Origin: Bacteroidota bacterium | Lineage (GTDB): Bacteria > Bacteroidota > JABWAT01 | Length of the DNA stretch: 64,000 nt | Assembly (NCBI GenBank): GCA_023151185.1 | Contig: JAKLJL010000007.1 | Coordinates: 62,001 to 126,000 of the forward strand | Direction of reading: 5' to 3' | Shown here: piece after piece, positions 1 to 8,007 of the stretch | How the letters are laid out: every line of letters starts with the position of its first letter | Numbering within the stretch: the first letter of the stretch is position 1 | The notes under the pieces: model-generated | The model's database searches: none | What the model was told of the DNA's origin: nothing | What the model saw: the letters and a program-made list of their open reading frames with translations, nothing else | Position numbers and translations under genes: made by a program

Positions 1-1170
1 TCCTTTGGCTTCACGGCGGGTTTTTTCGGCTTCTGCCTCGGCAGCAATTTCGATTTTCTGCTTGTCAATTTCCTGCCGCACGACTTCAAGAGCATTCAAG
101 CGCTGCTGTTCAGCTCTATACTGGGCTTTCTGGATTTCAACTTCGGCTTCACGGCGGGCAACCTCTCCCTTTTGCAGGGCTTCAGCCTGCCGGGTTGCCA
201 GTTGGGCATTGTAGTCGGCTATGCTGGCCTTTGACAGGTTTTCTCCCTGAACGGCCTGTGCTTCCTGCTCCTGAACAAAGATCCGTTTATCCGCTTCGGC
301 CTTCTTCTTCCCTTTTTCAGATTCAGCCACGTTTTCGGCGACTTTGATTTCCTTTTCCCGGTTGGCTACAGCTTCACCGATGGTTGCAGTCGTTTCCTGC
401 TGCTGAACAAATACCCGTTGGTCCGCCTCGGCTTTCTTCTTTCCTTTCTCAGATTCAGCTACATTTTCAGCAACCCGGATCTCTTTAACCTTGGTTGCCT
501 CGGCTTCCCCGATGGCTCCCAGCTTTTCCTGTTCAGCAACATCCACTTTAGCCTTATTGATTGCCTCGGCTGCCGCTTTTTTACCGATGGAGTCAATATA
601 GCCCGACTCATCGGTGATATCGGTGATGTTGACGTTGATCAGATACAAACCAATTTTATTCAACTCGGGAGAGACGTTTTTCCGAATGGATTCCAGAAAA
701 CTTTCACGGTCCTGATTGATCTGCTCAATGGTCAGGGAGGCAACGGTCAGACGGAGCTGTCCGAAAATAATTTCCTTGGCCATTTCTTCGATCTGGACTG
801 ATGTCAGGTTCAGGAGCCGTTCTGCGGCAGAATTCATGACCTCCGGGTCGGTGCTGATTCCGATGGTGAAGGTTGAAGGTACGTTAATCCGGATATTCTG
901 AAGCGAAAGGGCTTTGGACAGCGGGATGGAAATGGTCATCGGAGTCAGGTTCAGGAATGAATAGTCCTGAATCAACGGCCAGACCAGGGTTCCGCCGCCG
1001 TGGATACACCGGGCAGACTGACCTTCACCAACCTTCCCGTAAACGACCAGAATTTTATCCGACGGACACCGTTTATACCGGGACGCCAGAAATAAAAAGG
1101 TGGAGACCAGAATAATGACCAGAGCTGTGACCGACACAACCCATAAATCGAGTGAGTCCAGAATTTCCAT
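1..1170 (-). CDS. Flotillin-like SPFH-domain protein (C-terminus beyond window)
   Basis: Reading left from the ATG at 1170, 390 codons stay open to the window edge. The protein has one N-terminal membrane segment (about residues 8-29), an SPFH/band-7 domain (about 30-190) and a long Ala/Glu/Lys-rich coiled coil with repeated A-E-A-E and V-A-E-N-V-A-E-S-E-K-G-K-K-K stretches, the standard flotillin layout. Flotillins scaffold membrane microdomains. A 44-residue unit of the coiled coil occurs twice in tandem, with DNA copies 132 bases apart near 279-340 and 413-472. The start lies one base past the NfeD stop and an AGGTAA-type site precedes it, so both genes share an operon. The family call is firm; the C-terminal end is not visible. 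Confidence 0.9.
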   Translation of the reverse strand, partial: MEILDSLDLWVVSVTALVIILVSTFLFLASRYKRCPSDKILVVYGKVGEGQSARCIHGGGTLVWPLIQDYSFLNLTPMTISIPLSKALSLQNIRINVPSTFTIGISTDPEVMNSAAERLLNLTSVQIEEMAKEIIFGQLRLTVASLTIEQINQDRESFLESIRKNVSPELNKIGLYLINVNITDITDESGYIDSIGKKAAAEAINKAKVDVAEQEKLGAIGEAEATKVKEIRVAENVAESEKGKKKAEADQRVFVQQQETTATIGEAVANREKEIKVAENVAESEKGKKKAEADKRIFVQEQEAQAVQGENLSKASIADYNAQLATRQAEALQKGEVARREAEVEIQKAQYRAEQQRLNALEVVRQEIDKQKIEIAAEAEAEKTRREAKG

Positions 1171-1171
1171 G

Positions 1172-1726
1172 TTATTTACCTGTTTCGACTAGTAAAGTTT
1201 TACCGCTGACTTCCCTGACGATGACAGTTTCCCCGGTTGCAACGGCTTTACCGGTGATTTCACGGGCATCATATTCCCGGCTTCGCCCAGAAAAATGCAC
1301 CGTGACCGTTCCCGTTCCGTTTTTGGGAATGTGAAGATAAACAGTTGCCTGTTTACCCGTCATTTCTTCTACACCCACGGTTCCGGACGACTGCAGCCGT
1401 TTTGCCACCCCGAACAACCTGGCAATTGCCCAGACTGCTGCAAAACCGGCAAGCAGAGCAACCACTACCGAAAACGGGACACCAGCCTTGCTTTCACGAA
1501 GCATGGCAAGTCCCACAAGACCAAACAGGAGGAAAAAGGCTCCGATCCCCTGAAGCGACAGCATTTTAAATCCATCATCCGGGTGCCCGCCGACGTCATC
1601 AGTTCCCAGATCAGAATCACTTCCCGCTATGAACTGAATAACCAGTTTCACGAGAACAATCACGCCGCCGATAACTGCACTGGTTAAAAAGAAATACTCC
1701 AGACCAGATAAACCGGAACCGTCCAT
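1172..1726 (-). CDS. NfeD-like membrane protein, flotillin partner
   Basis: This 184-aa protein has three hydrophobic segments (about residues 10-33, 57-76 and 83-102), then a C-terminal beta-rich domain of about 70 residues that begins G-T-V-G-V-E and includes G-K-A-V-A-T-G-E-T-V, which looks like the OB-fold NfeD C-terminal domain. It lacks the N-terminal ClpP-like protease found in long NfeD proteins, so it is the short type. Short NfeD proteins are typically encoded next to flotillins and act with them in membrane organisation. Here the flotillin follows after one base. A TTG-N20-TATATTCG promoter lies about 30 bases upstream. Confidence 0.8.
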   Translation of the reverse strand: MDGSGLSGLEYFFLTSAVIGGVIVLVKLVIQFIAGSDSDLGTDDVGGHPDDGFKMLSLQGIGAFFLLFGLVGLAMLRESKAGVPFSVVVALLAGFAAVWAIARLFGVAKRLQSSGTVGVEEMTGKQATVYLHIPKNGTGTVTVHFSGRSREYDAREITGKAVATGETVIVREVSGKTLLVETGK

Positions 1727-1755
1727 TTCTGATTTCCTTTATTTGATTTTCTTAA

Positions 1756-1786
1756 CGAATATACAGAGTCTGACCTCTTTATTCAA
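1756..1786 (-). promoter_or_regulatory. Bacteroidetes-type promoter for nfeD-flotillin
   Basis: On the minus strand TTG (1786-1784), a 20-base spacer and TATATTCG (1763-1756) match the TTG-N20-TAnnTTTG pattern seen at several genes here. The element ends about 30 bases before the NfeD start. Confidence 0.5.
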
Positions 1787-1887
1787 CGGGAGTTTTCAAA
1801 ACAACATTTCACGCCGGTCCGAAATCCACTAAAATGTCTGCAAAAACCAACAAAGTGAATCAGATGGCAGTCAGAAAGCCAAGCAGC

Positions 1888-1907
1888 CGCCGGGGAAGGT
1901 GCCGGCG
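1888..1907 (-). terminator. GC-rich hairpin after the CotH gene (weak terminator candidate)
   Basis: CGCCGG (1888-1893) pairs with CCGGCG (1902-1907) across an 8-base loop, 10 bases past the stop of the minus-strand CotH gene. No T tract follows on that strand, so intrinsic termination is doubtful. Confidence 0.25.
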
Positions 1908-1916
1908 TTTAATCGG

Positions 1917-3488
1917 TTACCGGATCAGAACGGCCTTCCGGGTGGCAACATGGTGCCCGGCGGTGATCCGGATGAGATACAGCCCGGAAGCAAGGTCACT
2001 CCCGTCAATCCGGAGGTTCACCGTTTCGCCGGGAAGCGGTGTTCCCTGCCAGAGAGTTCTCAGTTTTCGTCCGGTCAGATCAAACAAACCGGCGGTAACA
2101 GTCCCGGTTTCTGTCACCCGGAAAGATAACCGGCATTCAGGGTTGAACGGGTTGGGAACAGCTTCTGAAACTTCAAACCGTTCCGGTGTGCCGCCAGGGG
2201 AAACCGAAGTCAGTACCTGCCCGGGCAGATACCGGTCCAGCCATTTGATCCGGGCCTGCAGCCAGCCATTCAGGAACCCGATTTCTTCAAGGTAGGTGGA
2301 TCCGATGTAATAATTCGGCCAGACATACTGACCCAGAATCGGCCACTTTTGATAGTTTCTTGCTGCAGCATCCTTCAGAATGTCATGCTGGGCATAAATC
2401 CAGTTTTTCAGGGTATCGGCATGAAGGATGGTTTTCCGGAGGGTAGTCCACCGGGTTTTCACCAGATCCTGAAAATGAGGTTCATGGCAGAGTTTATTCC
2501 ACCAGAACGGGAGTTGAAAACCGTCATAGGTGATATTCCACTCATACTGGAAACCTGAGGTCTTATATCCTTCGTAATAATCGGCATTCCCGTAAGCCAG
2601 ATTGAAGTCCCACATCGGTCCGGCAAAAAGTTTTTTGCTCTTGCTGTCCCGTTTTTTATACAGAAAGGAACTAAGCCGGTAGCCATCCACATTCTTGCCC
2701 AGTTCATTTAAAATCACGAAATCAACAAAGGACGGCAAATCGATATAATTCGGGTACCCCTCAACCGGGTCAGCAAATCCTTCGGAATTCAGCATCGTTT
2801 CAAAACCGGTGAACCAGGTCTGAATGTAAGTTTTCTGCGCATCGGTCAGTTCATCTTCGACCGGATCGTGATACTGGATCGGGACATTGAATCCGTTCAC
2901 CTGAACGATGGAGTTCCAGCCACCGCCCCAGGATCCATCCATTTTATCCACCTTCAGAATATATCCGCCTGTCAGGGAATCCCCGGCATTGTCATCCGCA
3001 TCCAGTTTAGAGACATCTACCCGGTTTTTATCCCGCTTGATTTTTTCCTCCAGAATGTAAATGCCCTGATAGTCGTCATTCAGTGTCAGTTCCACATACC
3101 GGAACCGGCTGGCATAATGCCCCATTTTCCGGGACAGATCGAAGGTCATCACATCCCGGATCATCGACTTATCGGTATAGGGGGCATATAAAATCCAGTC
3201 ACTTTCTTTCGGAAGCCCGAGAAGTGACAGATTGACATCCTCACCAAAAGCATCCCGGGTTTCGAACCCGTAGGATTTTTTAGGAAACCACTGGCTGGAA
3301 CTGCCTCTGATTTCAATGCCGATTGGGGTGGTCAGTGCAGCGGCACCGTTTTCGGTGATGGTCAGGGAAGCGGTAATTTTAGGTTCGTTCGGGATTTCGG
3401 CACCGCTGGTGTTGATGGATACTTGCGGCAAGGGCACCTGAGCCGGCAAAACAAACGGAAAAAGCAGGAGAGTAAGAACGGATTTCAT
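1917..3488 (-). CDS. CotH-kinase family protein with T9SS C-terminal sorting domain
   Basis: The ATG at 3488 gives 523 aa beginning with a signal peptide (MKSVLTLLLFPFVLPAQ); a GTG three codons upstream is an alternative. The middle matches the CotH kinase fold: an R-G-S-S-S-Q-W-F-P-K-K-S-Y region, the D-W-I-L-Y-A-P-Y segment, Y-I-L-E-E-K-I-K-R and a later G-P-M-W-D-F-N-L motif. CotH is an atypical protein kinase of spore coats, but secreted homologues in non-spore-formers have unknown substrates. The last 80 residues form a T9SS type A domain beginning P-N-P-F-N-P-E and ending K-A-V-L-I-R, so export to the surface is likely. A second CotH protein lies at 8008-10362. The substrate is unknown. 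Confidence 0.85.
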   Translation of the reverse strand: MKSVLTLLLFPFVLPAQVPLPQVSINTSGAEIPNEPKITASLTITENGAAALTTPIGIEIRGSSSQWFPKKSYGFETRDAFGEDVNLSLLGLPKESDWILYAPYTDKSMIRDVMTFDLSRKMGHYASRFRYVELTLNDDYQGIYILEEKIKRDKNRVDVSKLDADDNAGDSLTGGYILKVDKMDGSWGGGWNSIVQVNGFNVPIQYHDPVEDELTDAQKTYIQTWFTGFETMLNSEGFADPVEGYPNYIDLPSFVDFVILNELGKNVDGYRLSSFLYKKRDSKSKKLFAGPMWDFNLAYGNADYYEGYKTSGFQYEWNITYDGFQLPFWWNKLCHEPHFQDLVKTRWTTLRKTILHADTLKNWIYAQHDILKDAAARNYQKWPILGQYVWPNYYIGSTYLEEIGFLNGWLQARIKWLDRYLPGQVLTSVSPGGTPERFEVSEAVPNPFNPECRLSFRVTETGTVTAGLFDLTGRKLRTLWQGTPLPGETVNLRIDGSDLASGLYLIRITAGHHVATRKAVLIR

Positions 3489-3585
3489 AACGGTCACTTA
3501 TGGAAGTTGTAGTAAGTGAACATGGGGAAATCCTGACAATGAAACAATATTCTGTGCCGGAATTTTACCTGACACGGTTTTTTTT

Positions 3586-3593
3586 TATCTTTG
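3586..3593 (+). promoter_or_regulatory. -7 promoter element TATCTTTG upstream of trhO
   Basis: TATCTTTG is an exact match to the Bacteroidetes -7 consensus TAnnTTTG. It contains the TTG at 3591 that would extend the trhO reading frame upstream, so transcription should start after that codon. I found no clear TTG at the expected upstream spacing. Confidence 0.55.
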
Positions 3594-3620
3594 CGCCCCA
3601 ATCAGGAAAGAGTTGTGCAG

Positions 3621-4511
3621 ATGGATCAGATCGTTATTCTTCTTTATTATAAATACACAGCAATTGAAAATCCAGAGGAATTTGCCGCCGGGCATCTGGA
3701 GTTTTGCAAGTCGCTGGGCCTGGTTGGCCGGATTATTGTGGCTGCAGAGGGATTGAACGGAACGGTTTCCGGAACACCCGAACAAACCGGGGCCTATAAA
3801 GCCCATCTGCTGGCTGATCCCCGTTTTGCGGGCATTGAATTTAAAACTGAATTCTGGGACCGCCATCCATTTAAAAAAATGCACGTCCGGGCAAAAAATG
3901 AAATCGTGAATCTGGGTGCTCCCGGTCTCGATCCGAACCAGGTTACCGGCACTTATCTGGAACCCGATGAATTCCTGACGATGATGGAAACCGATCCGGA
4001 TGTTGTGGTTCTGGATACCCGGAACAATTATGAAAGCAAAATCGGCCGGTTCAAAAATGCCATCACCCCGGATATTGATCATTTCAGGCATTTTCCTGAC
4101 TACATCCAATCGATTGACCATCTGAAGGATAAAAAGATTCTGGCTTACTGCACCGGCGGCATCCGGTGCGAAAAGGCAACCGGACTTCTGGTTCAGGCTG
4201 GTTTTAAGCATGTCTATCAGCTCCATGGCGGTATCATTACTTACGGGCAGAAAACCGGCGGGAAAAACTGGGAAGGAAAATGCTATGTGTTTGACGGACG
4301 GATTTCAGTTCCGGTAAACCGGATAGATGAAACGGTAATTTCGGACTGTGACTGCTGCGGCAAAAAATCGGACCGGTACCTCAACTGCACCAATGCCCTG
4401 TGCAATAAACAGATTATCCTGTGCGAGACGTGTGAACCCATCCGTCACGGGGCCTGTTCAGATGCCTGTGCAACCCATCCGATGGCCCGTTGGAGCCAGA
4501 CAGAAGCCTGA
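3621..4511 (+). CDS. trhO: tRNA uridine(34) hydroxylase TrhO, rhodanese-like
   Basis: The ATG at 3621 gives 296 aa, with AGGAAAG ten bases upstream. An upstream in-frame TTG (3591) falls inside the -7 promoter element and is rejected. The order is that of the YceA/TrhO family: an N-terminal acylphosphatase-like domain with A-A-E-G-L-N-G-T-V-S-G, a central rhodanese domain with active-site Cys177 in C-T-G-G-I-R-C-E-K-A, and a C-terminal cysteine cluster (C-D-C-C-G then C-x4-C and C-E-T-C) expected to bind zinc. TrhO makes 5-hydroxyuridine at the wobble position of tRNAs. MnmA, another U34 enzyme, lies at the other end of the window. Assignment is strong. Confidence 0.9.
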   Translation: MDQIVILLYYKYTAIENPEEFAAGHLEFCKSLGLVGRIIVAAEGLNGTVSGTPEQTGAYKAHLLADPRFAGIEFKTEFWDRHPFKKMHVRAKNEIVNLGAPGLDPNQVTGTYLEPDEFLTMMETDPDVVVLDTRNNYESKIGRFKNAITPDIDHFRHFPDYIQSIDHLKDKKILAYCTGGIRCEKATGLLVQAGFKHVYQLHGGIITYGQKTGGKNWEGKCYVFDGRISVPVNRIDETVISDCDCCGKKSDRYLNCTNALCNKQIILCETCEPIRHGACSDACATHPMARWSQTEA

Positions 4512-4579
4512 AGCAAAAGGTCAGGGAAAACCGGACATAACCCCTTAAACCAACGCCAACTCTCTTAATTAAAGCCAAA

Positions 4580-6457
4580 ATGACCCTTTTTACAACCTAC
4601 CAGCTTTCCAAATCCTACCATAACCGGTTGTTGTTTGAGGGCATTTCCTTCGGCATGGAAGAAGGTGAACGGGTTGGCATTATCGGCAGAAACGGGGCGG
4701 GAAAAACAACCCTGCTCAGGATCCTTGCCGGGCAGGAAGATCCGGATTCCGGTTCGGTAGCCTGGAACAAAACTGCCCGGTTCGAATACCTGCATCAGCT
4801 TCCGGTATTTACAGAAAAGGAATCGGTGCTGACGACGGTTTTAAAGGCCAGGCCAGAAGTCTTCTCAGTTCTGGATGCCTATCACCGGGAACTGGAAAAT
4901 CCGTCTGCCGACCCGAAAGTTCTTGAAAACCTGCTGCACGATCTGGACCACCATCAGGGCTGGAATCTGGAAACCGAGGCAAAAAAAATCCTGCATAAAC
5001 TGGGAATGGACCAACTGGATGCAGATGTAACCACACTTTCCGGCGGCCAGCGGAAACGGGTTGCACTTGCCCGGGTTCTGCTTTCTGATCCCGACCTGCT
5101 TATCCTCGACGAACCGACGAATCACCTGGATGCTGATTCGGTTCAATGGCTTCAGGATTATCTTCAGCAGTCCTCCAGAGCTCTGCTTCTCATTACTCAC
5201 GACCGGTATTTTCTGGATGCGGTTTCGACTAAAATTCTGGAACTGGACCGGCAGAAAATTATCCACTATCCTGGGAATTATGAACAATTTCTGGAACGGA
5301 AAACAGCCGTTCTGGAAGCTGAACAGGCGGCAGAGGACCATCTCAGGAACAAACTCAGAACCGAACTGGCCTGGCTTGCCAGAGGAGCCCGGGCACGCAG
5401 AACCAAACAGAAAAGCCGGATTGACTGGATTGCCGGCATGCAGGCTGCCCCTAAACCTCAGGAAGAAAAAAATATTAAAATTGAACTGGGAAATGCCTTC
5501 CTTGGTGCCCGGGTCATCGATGCAGTCAACATCAGTAAAACGCTGGGCGGGAAGGTCCTGTTTAAGAACTTTACCCTGACAACTGCTCCAGGTGACCGGT
5601 TTGGAATTATCGGTCAGAACGGATCGGGAAAAACCACGTTTTTACGGGTTCTCGCCGGGCAGGTTGAGCCGGATACCGGAACTCTGAAAATCGGACCAAC
5701 CGTCAGCATCGGATACTTCAGGCAGGAAATCAATGACCTGTCTGATGAACAGACGGTGATCGGATCTCTGAAGGAAATTGCAGAATATATTGATGTCGGC
5801 ATCGGCCGGGAACGGTATCTGACCCCAAAGGATCTGCTCGACCAGTTCCTTTTTTCACCCAACCAGCATTATTCGAAAGTTAAAACCCTTTCCGGCGGGG
5901 AACGCCGGCGGCTGTCTCTGCTCAGAATCCTCATGCGGAATCCGAATGTATTGCTGCTGGATGAACCGACCAATGATTTTGATCTCGATACCCTGTCTGC
6001 ACTGGAATCGTATCTGGACAATTTTGGCGGGTGTCTGATTGTGGTTTCGCACGACAGAGCCTTCCTCGACCGGACGGTTTCATTTATCTATGCCTTTGAA
6101 GATGGCGGACTGATCCGTCAGTACCCTGGGAATTATTCGGCCTATCTGGAAAGAAAGGAAGAGGAACAGGCAGCCAAACCGGCACCGGCAGTCAAAAAAC
6201 CGGAGTCAAAAGCAGAAACTCCCAAAGCCGGCAGCAAACGGAAACTTTCCTACCGGGAACAACGGGAACTTGAACAGTTAACCCGGGATATTGACCTGAT
6301 GGAAGAGGAAAAGTCGGAACTCACCACCCTTCTGAATTCCCAGGATGCTGATTACCAGAAACTGATGGATTCTTCCAGGCGGATCGGTGAACTGGATCAG
6401 CAACTCGAAAAAGCCATGGTGAGATGGATGGAACTGACCGAAATTGCGGAAGGATGA
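4580..6457 (+). CDS. uup: ABC-F family ATPase, Uup type
   Basis: This 625-aa soluble protein carries two ABC ATPase domains without membrane segments. Walker A motifs are G-R-N-G-A-G-K-T-T (36-44) and G-Q-N-G-S-G-K-T-T (about 343-351). Signatures are L-S-G-G-Q-R-K-R (about 152) and L-S-G-G-E-R-R-R (about 435). Each is followed by a Walker B of the L-D-E-P-T-N type. After a Pro/Ala/Lys-rich linker (about 535-555) comes a C-terminal coiled coil, which marks Uup rather than EttA. Uup acts on ribosomes or branched DNA intermediates. No clear ribosome-binding site precedes the start. A second ABC-F protein, EttA, is cut by the right window edge. Confidence 0.88.
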   Translation: MTLFTTYQLSKSYHNRLLFEGISFGMEEGERVGIIGRNGAGKTTLLRILAGQEDPDSGSVAWNKTARFEYLHQLPVFTEKESVLTTVLKARPEVFSVLDAYHRELENPSADPKVLENLLHDLDHHQGWNLETEAKKILHKLGMDQLDADVTTLSGGQRKRVALARVLLSDPDLLILDEPTNHLDADSVQWLQDYLQQSSRALLLITHDRYFLDAVSTKILELDRQKIIHYPGNYEQFLERKTAVLEAEQAAEDHLRNKLRTELAWLARGARARRTKQKSRIDWIAGMQAAPKPQEEKNIKIELGNAFLGARVIDAVNISKTLGGKVLFKNFTLTTAPGDRFGIIGQNGSGKTTFLRVLAGQVEPDTGTLKIGPTVSIGYFRQEINDLSDEQTVIGSLKEIAEYIDVGIGRERYLTPKDLLDQFLFSPNQHYSKVKTLSGGERRRLSLLRILMRNPNVLLLDEPTNDFDLDTLSALESYLDNFGGCLIVVSHDRAFLDRTVSFIYAFEDGGLIRQYPGNYSAYLERKEEEQAAKPAPAVKKPESKAETPKAGSKRKLSYREQRELEQLTRDIDLMEEEKSELTTLLNSQDADYQKLMDSSRRIGELDQQLEKAMVRWMELTEIAEG

Positions 6458-6466
6458 ACTGAATCG

Positions 6467-7852
6467 TTATTTGATCAGCACTAATTTTAAAGTTCCGGAA
6501 ACCTGCCCGTTCATCTCAATCCGGGCGAAGTAAATCCCGCTTCCATAGCCCGATAAATCTAACGGATACAACTGTTTCCCGGCTGAAAATGAGACCTGCT
6601 GACTAAACAATGTCTGCCCCGTTAAAGTCGTCACAGAGATGACTGCCCGGCCCGCATGGGGCTGTTGCCAACTCAGCATGGTTGTTGGGTTGAACGGATT
6701 TGGGTATCCGGTCACTAATACGGTTTTATCCGGTACTGCTGCCTCCCCAATCGCGGAAGCTGTTTCATAAGAAAACTGGATCAAGGTGGCAGTATCTCCG
6801 GCAAGACAGGTTATACAACTCTGAATCCTGGATTGTGCATCCCACTGATAGAATTTCTCTGACAATGATTGATTCGGTACAAATTCATTTATTTGGGAGA
6901 TTAGATTTTCGCCCTCAAAATGATACCAGTCTTTTTCCTTCAGGCCCCAGGTCTCACCATTTGAGTCATAGGCATATTTCCGGATTAAAAATTGATTTAC
7001 ACCCTGTGAATAGGAATAATTCCAGGTAAAATTGAACAACGGTTGTGCTTCACTGATATATTTTTTACTCAAAATTTTCCCGGAACCATCATAGGCGGAA
7101 AAAGTACTATCCAATTTTTTAAGTTCAAATTCCCCTTGAGGCCTCTCGTAATTTACACATGTCAGTAAAAATCCGTTTGCATCATAGGTGGATAAGGATT
7201 TGAAATTAAGGACAGGTATTTCAGTGGAATAATCAAGATTTTCCTGATAATACGGATTCCCGGCTTCGTTGAAGAAAATTGTCACTGAGTGAGATTGTTT
7301 CCCTCCCGAGAATAGCTCAAAAACTTTCTTCTCAATGACTCCGTTCGACCTGAACTTCCCGGTTCTGATCTCAGTCAGGTTGTTTTGCCCGGAAGTTGTC
7401 TCCCAAATTTCTATTTTATTCCGGTGCCCGTTTTCATAGAAACACCGGTATTCAAAGGATTTACCTGAGAGTTCGGTAAAAAAGACTTTTTTAAGCAGCG
7501 AGTTTTGCCAGTCATAACGGAAAGAATAAAATTTCTGTAAGTTCCCGTTTTTTATACCAAATTTCTCCATGGATAGCAGATTTCCGTCAGGAGCAGCAGT
7601 ATACACCGACTTTTCAGATACAGAGAAATTCCCGTTTACTTTTTTATAAACTACTCTTGTTTTAGAAACCCATTGGTTTCCGTCAATTAAAAGAACATCC
7701 GCTTCAGGCTCAAGGTTAAAGCCTGCGGGTGCTTCACCGGATGTTACCTGGTCCAAGGTCTCTTCGGAGACAGGGAGACTCTGGGAAAAACAGGTATTGG
7801 CCGCGACTTGAAAAAGAAAAAGGAACACAAAAAAAGGAAAGAAATTTTTCAT
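6467..7852 (-). CDS. Secreted protein of unknown function with T9SS C-terminal domain
   Basis: The ATG at 7852 starts a strong signal peptide (MKNFFPFFVFLFLFQ, ending N-T-C-F-S-Q); the frame extends upstream only to a TTG at 7903 that would add 17 residues before it. I do not recognise the central 350 residues, which are rich in Tyr, Asn and Ser with recurring Y-x-x-x-G-x-x motifs, as in beta-rich surface proteins. The last 80 residues are a T9SS type A domain with G-Y-P-N-P-F-N-P-T-T-M-L and a final L-K-L-V-L-I-K. The gene converges on uup with 9 bases between. Its A+T content looks higher than that of its neighbours, so it may be more recent or less constrained. Confidence 0.75.
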   Translation of the reverse strand: MKNFFPFFVFLFLFQVAANTCFSQSLPVSEETLDQVTSGEAPAGFNLEPEADVLLIDGNQWVSKTRVVYKKVNGNFSVSEKSVYTAAPDGNLLSMEKFGIKNGNLQKFYSFRYDWQNSLLKKVFFTELSGKSFEYRCFYENGHRNKIEIWETTSGQNNLTEIRTGKFRSNGVIEKKVFELFSGGKQSHSVTIFFNEAGNPYYQENLDYSTEIPVLNFKSLSTYDANGFLLTCVNYERPQGEFELKKLDSTFSAYDGSGKILSKKYISEAQPLFNFTWNYSYSQGVNQFLIRKYAYDSNGETWGLKEKDWYHFEGENLISQINEFVPNQSLSEKFYQWDAQSRIQSCITCLAGDTATLIQFSYETASAIGEAAVPDKTVLVTGYPNPFNPTTMLSWQQPHAGRAVISVTTLTGQTLFSQQVSFSAGKQLYPLDLSGYGSGIYFARIEMNGQVSGTLKLVLIK

Positions 7853-7929
7853 ACTTTTCTCAGGAATTTCAGCAAGTAAAAACCGGATCTTATCTAAAGG
7901 CAAGTTAATTAGTCTTTCTGAGAGGGAAA

Positions 7930-7943
7930 GTGACTGAAGTCAC
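7930..7943. promoter_or_regulatory. Palindrome GTGACT-GA-AGTCAC between divergent secreted-protein genes
   Basis: Six-base arms with a two-base spacer lie between the start of the unknown T9SS cargo (7852, minus) and the CotH/LTD gene (8008, plus). Size and place suit an operator for a dimeric regulator. No regulator can be named. Confidence 0.3.
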
Positions 7944-8007
7944 CGCATGGGTTCGGAATTGCCCCGTTTTTTCCGTAAAATCGCTTTCATTTCAACCGGG
8001 AGTTCCC

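Noticed and set aside
1834-2295. Plus-strand 153-codon frame near the first CotH gene
   Set aside because: Mostly antisense to the T9SS domain of CotH; arginine- and proline-rich with no ribosome-binding site.
3591-3620. Ten-codon N-terminal extension of TrhO
   Set aside because: Its TTG start lies inside the TATCTTTG promoter element, and an ATG with a good ribosome-binding site follows.
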